From: Bacillota bacterium
GTDB lineage: Bacteria > Bacillota > Negativicutes > CTSoil-072
Reading direction: 5' to 3'
NCBI GenBank assembly: GCA_017889545.1
Contig: JAGFZV010000020.1
Location: forward strand, 1-64,000
DNA length: 64,000 nucleotides
In this document: in pieces, positions 62,784-64,000 of the stretch
How positions within the stretch are numbered: the stretch's first letter is position 1
Layout: each line of letters begins with the position of its first letter
Translations under genes and position numbers: made by a program
The notes under the pieces: generated by a model
What the model was told of the DNA's origin: nothing
Seen by the model: only the letters and a program-made list of their open reading frames with translations
Database searches by the model: none

Positions 62784-63104
62784 TTACAGGAGTTCTTCAA
62801 TTTTTTCTTTCAGGGCCTCTTCTTCCACCAGTCCGCCCATTTTGCCTTTAAAATCGCCGTCCGCAAACAACATGATTTGCGGTACCCCTCGTAATGAAAA
62901 TCGAGTATATAAGTCTCTTTCGTCTTCCACATCAACATAATAAAACGTCATTTTATCTTTATACTCTTCAGAGACTTCGGTTACCATAGGAACCACTTCC
63001 GCACAGACATGACAAGTTTTTCTACTAAAAACGACCACGCAGGTCTCGCAGTTGTCATAGATTTTTTCATCGAATGTTTCCGCATTCAAACTTGTAAGTT
63101 CCAT
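62784..63104 (-). CDS. Thioredoxin with CHVC active site, copy 2
   Basis: 106 residues, four differences from copy 1 (at positions near the start, before the CHVC site, in TEVSEEY, and near the end). CHVC and cis-proline are intact. The gap between this gene and the flavoprotein has the same length class as in cassette 1. Confidence 0.92.
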   Translation of the reverse strand: MELTSLNAETFDEKIYDNCETCVVVFSRKTCHVCAEVVPMVTEVSEEYKDKMTFYYVDVEDERDLYTRFSLRGVPQIMLFADGDFKGKMGGLVEEEALKEKIEELL

Positions 63105-63272
63105 CACTATCACCACTTCATCACATTTTTGGGGTTTGCTTCTTATTATGTAATATGCAGAATAGCACTGTTAATTTATTGACTGGGCAGAATATCTGCT
63201 GCTTATTCCACCCAGTCGTCACTATCCACTCTTACCTATTCAAATGATACACATCATTGTACAACAAATTTC

Positions 63273-64000
63273 TTACTCCAAAATTTGATATACAGGAGCG
63301 CCTTCACAATGCTCCGGCATACGTACGCCAAGCAAAGAAGCCATGGTTGGAGCCAGATCTACTTGACGAACATTCCGCTGCAAATCCGGATTATTCACAA
63401 TGCCTTTGCCGGCTGCAATGAAGATCGGAGATACAGACGTTCCATAATAACCGGTATAGGTAGATAAACCAAGCCCATGCTCTCCTACACAGCCTTCTCT
63501 GTTCATGACAATGATATCACCGGTTTCAGGACCGTCCATGCCAAGAATGATTGCATCTTTGTTTTTCAACGCCATGGAAACAATACGTTTTCCTGTTGCA
63601 GGATCCTTGTAAGCATATAAAGAGTCAATAATTGCTTCTTCAACCGCCTCTTTATCTGCTGGATCTACAATTCCATTCGGATTTCTGCCTTTTAAGTTAA
63701 TCCAAATATAACTGGTTCGGATGCTGACAGCTTTTGTTTTTGTCCAGTCGATTTCCTCTAATTCGTTGCCTTGTTCATCTTTCTTCAATACAGTCCAACC
63801 CAATTCTTTCATAACACCGAGACTCACACCCATGGGAGACCCCAATTTAGCGAGAGGTTCGTAATGGATCTGTTCACCGTGGTCAGAGACAATAAAGATT
63901 GTCCAGCCTTTATCCAATAAATGCATAAACTGACCAATATATTCATCGGTATCCTGATAGGTTTTGTCAATTAAAGCCTGGAATTCAGTTTCAGGTGGCG
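63273..64000 (-). CDS. NPP-like hydrolase of the alkaline phosphatase superfamily, copy 2 (C-terminal part only)
   Basis: The gene runs off the right edge; about 241 C-terminal residues are visible, and the frame continues past the internal Met at 63926 (residues QALIDKTYQDTDEYIGQFMH precede LLDKGW). SDHG and GEHG metal residues are present. It is clearly related to copy 1 but far more diverged than the thioredoxin genes; by eye more than one third of residues differ. The shared end MPEHCEGAPVYQIL is intact. Confidence 0.88.
   Translation of the reverse strand, partial: PPETEFQALIDKTYQDTDEYIGQFMHLLDKGWTIFIVSDHGEQIHYEPLAKLGSPMGVSLGVMKELGWTVLKKDEQGNELEEIDWTKTKAVSIRTSYIWINLKGRNPNGIVDPADKEAVEEAIIDSLYAYKDPATGKRIVSMALKNKDAIILGMDGPETGDIIVMNREGCVGEHGLGLSTYTGYYGTSVSPIFIAAGKGIVNNPDLQRNVRQVDLAPTMASLLGVRMPEHCEGAPVYQILE

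Noticed and set aside
54849-63104. Thioredoxin/TrxR as part of glycine or betaine reductase
   Set aside because: No grd genes are present in the window, and the neighbours are hydrolases and transporters.

Overview
The window reads as a stretch of chromosome from an anaerobic, motile, moderate-GC Firmicute. The diderm Negativicutes (Sporomusa-like) are my best guess. The grounds are AGGAGG-type ribosome binding sites with many TTG/GTG starts, ferredoxin-linked 2-oxoacid oxidoreductase genes, the redox repressor Rex, several sigma-54 promoters with their activators, chemoreceptor and c-di-GMP genes, and a type I c-di-GMP riboswitch. This placement is inference. I saw no rRNA, tRNA, CRISPR array or prophage.

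Layout. 1-1.25 kb: P-loop ATPase, KorD and the start of KorA. 1.4-7.4 kb: a self-contained chemosensory operon (MCP, CheA-CheW-CheW-REC hybrid, REC-GGDEF cyclase). 7.5-11 kb: carbonic anhydrase, PIN-PhoH ATPase, MFS pump. 11.1-16.5 kb: sigma-54 promoter, molybdopterin oxidoreductase with its Fe-S subunit, RarD and an OxlT-like MFS carrier. 16.8-20.6 kb: binding protein translationally coupled to a GGDEF-EAL protein, behind a c-di-GMP riboswitch. 20.8-22.8 kb: PhnA-like protein and two L,D-transpeptidases. 22.8-24.5 kb: BKACE and an acyltransferase. 25-31.7 kb: RAYT pseudogene, then a sigma-54 operon (SSS symporter, OsmC, GcvH, lipoamide dehydrogenase) and a CBS-PAS sigma-54 activator. 32.3-40.1 kb: a diaminopropionate/D-amino acid operon (dpaL, ygeY, D-aminoacylase, ridA, MFS) behind a sigma-54 promoter, with a YgeV-like activator. 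40.2-41.1 kb: intact RAYT transposase flanked by REP hairpins. 41.1-45.7 kb: DUF1904, an ART-like small protein, DbpA-type helicase, a CCA-enzyme homologue with a damaged metal motif, Rex. 45.9-53.2 kb: Fe-S proteins, HxlR, OYE-family reductase, PadR, HpaI aldolase, Crp/Fnr regulator. 53.3-64 kb: two paralogous cassettes on the minus strand, each an alkaline-phosphatase-superfamily hydrolase, a thioredoxin, a thioredoxin-reductase-like flavoprotein and a transporter.

Most promising for novelty: (1) the duplicated hydrolase-thioredoxin-flavoprotein-transporter cassette, in which the redox pair is almost identical between copies while the hydrolase and the transporter differ; (2) the SSS-OsmC-GcvH-Lpd operon, which encodes what could be a complete NADH-to-lipoyl-to-peroxidase chain; (3) the c-di-GMP riboswitch in front of a binding-protein/GGDEF-EAL pair. 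The intergenic regions carry a mosaic of repeats: REP hairpins with a RAYT gene, a long palindrome with a fixed tail, and a 170-bp repeat that encodes a 39-40 residue peptide.
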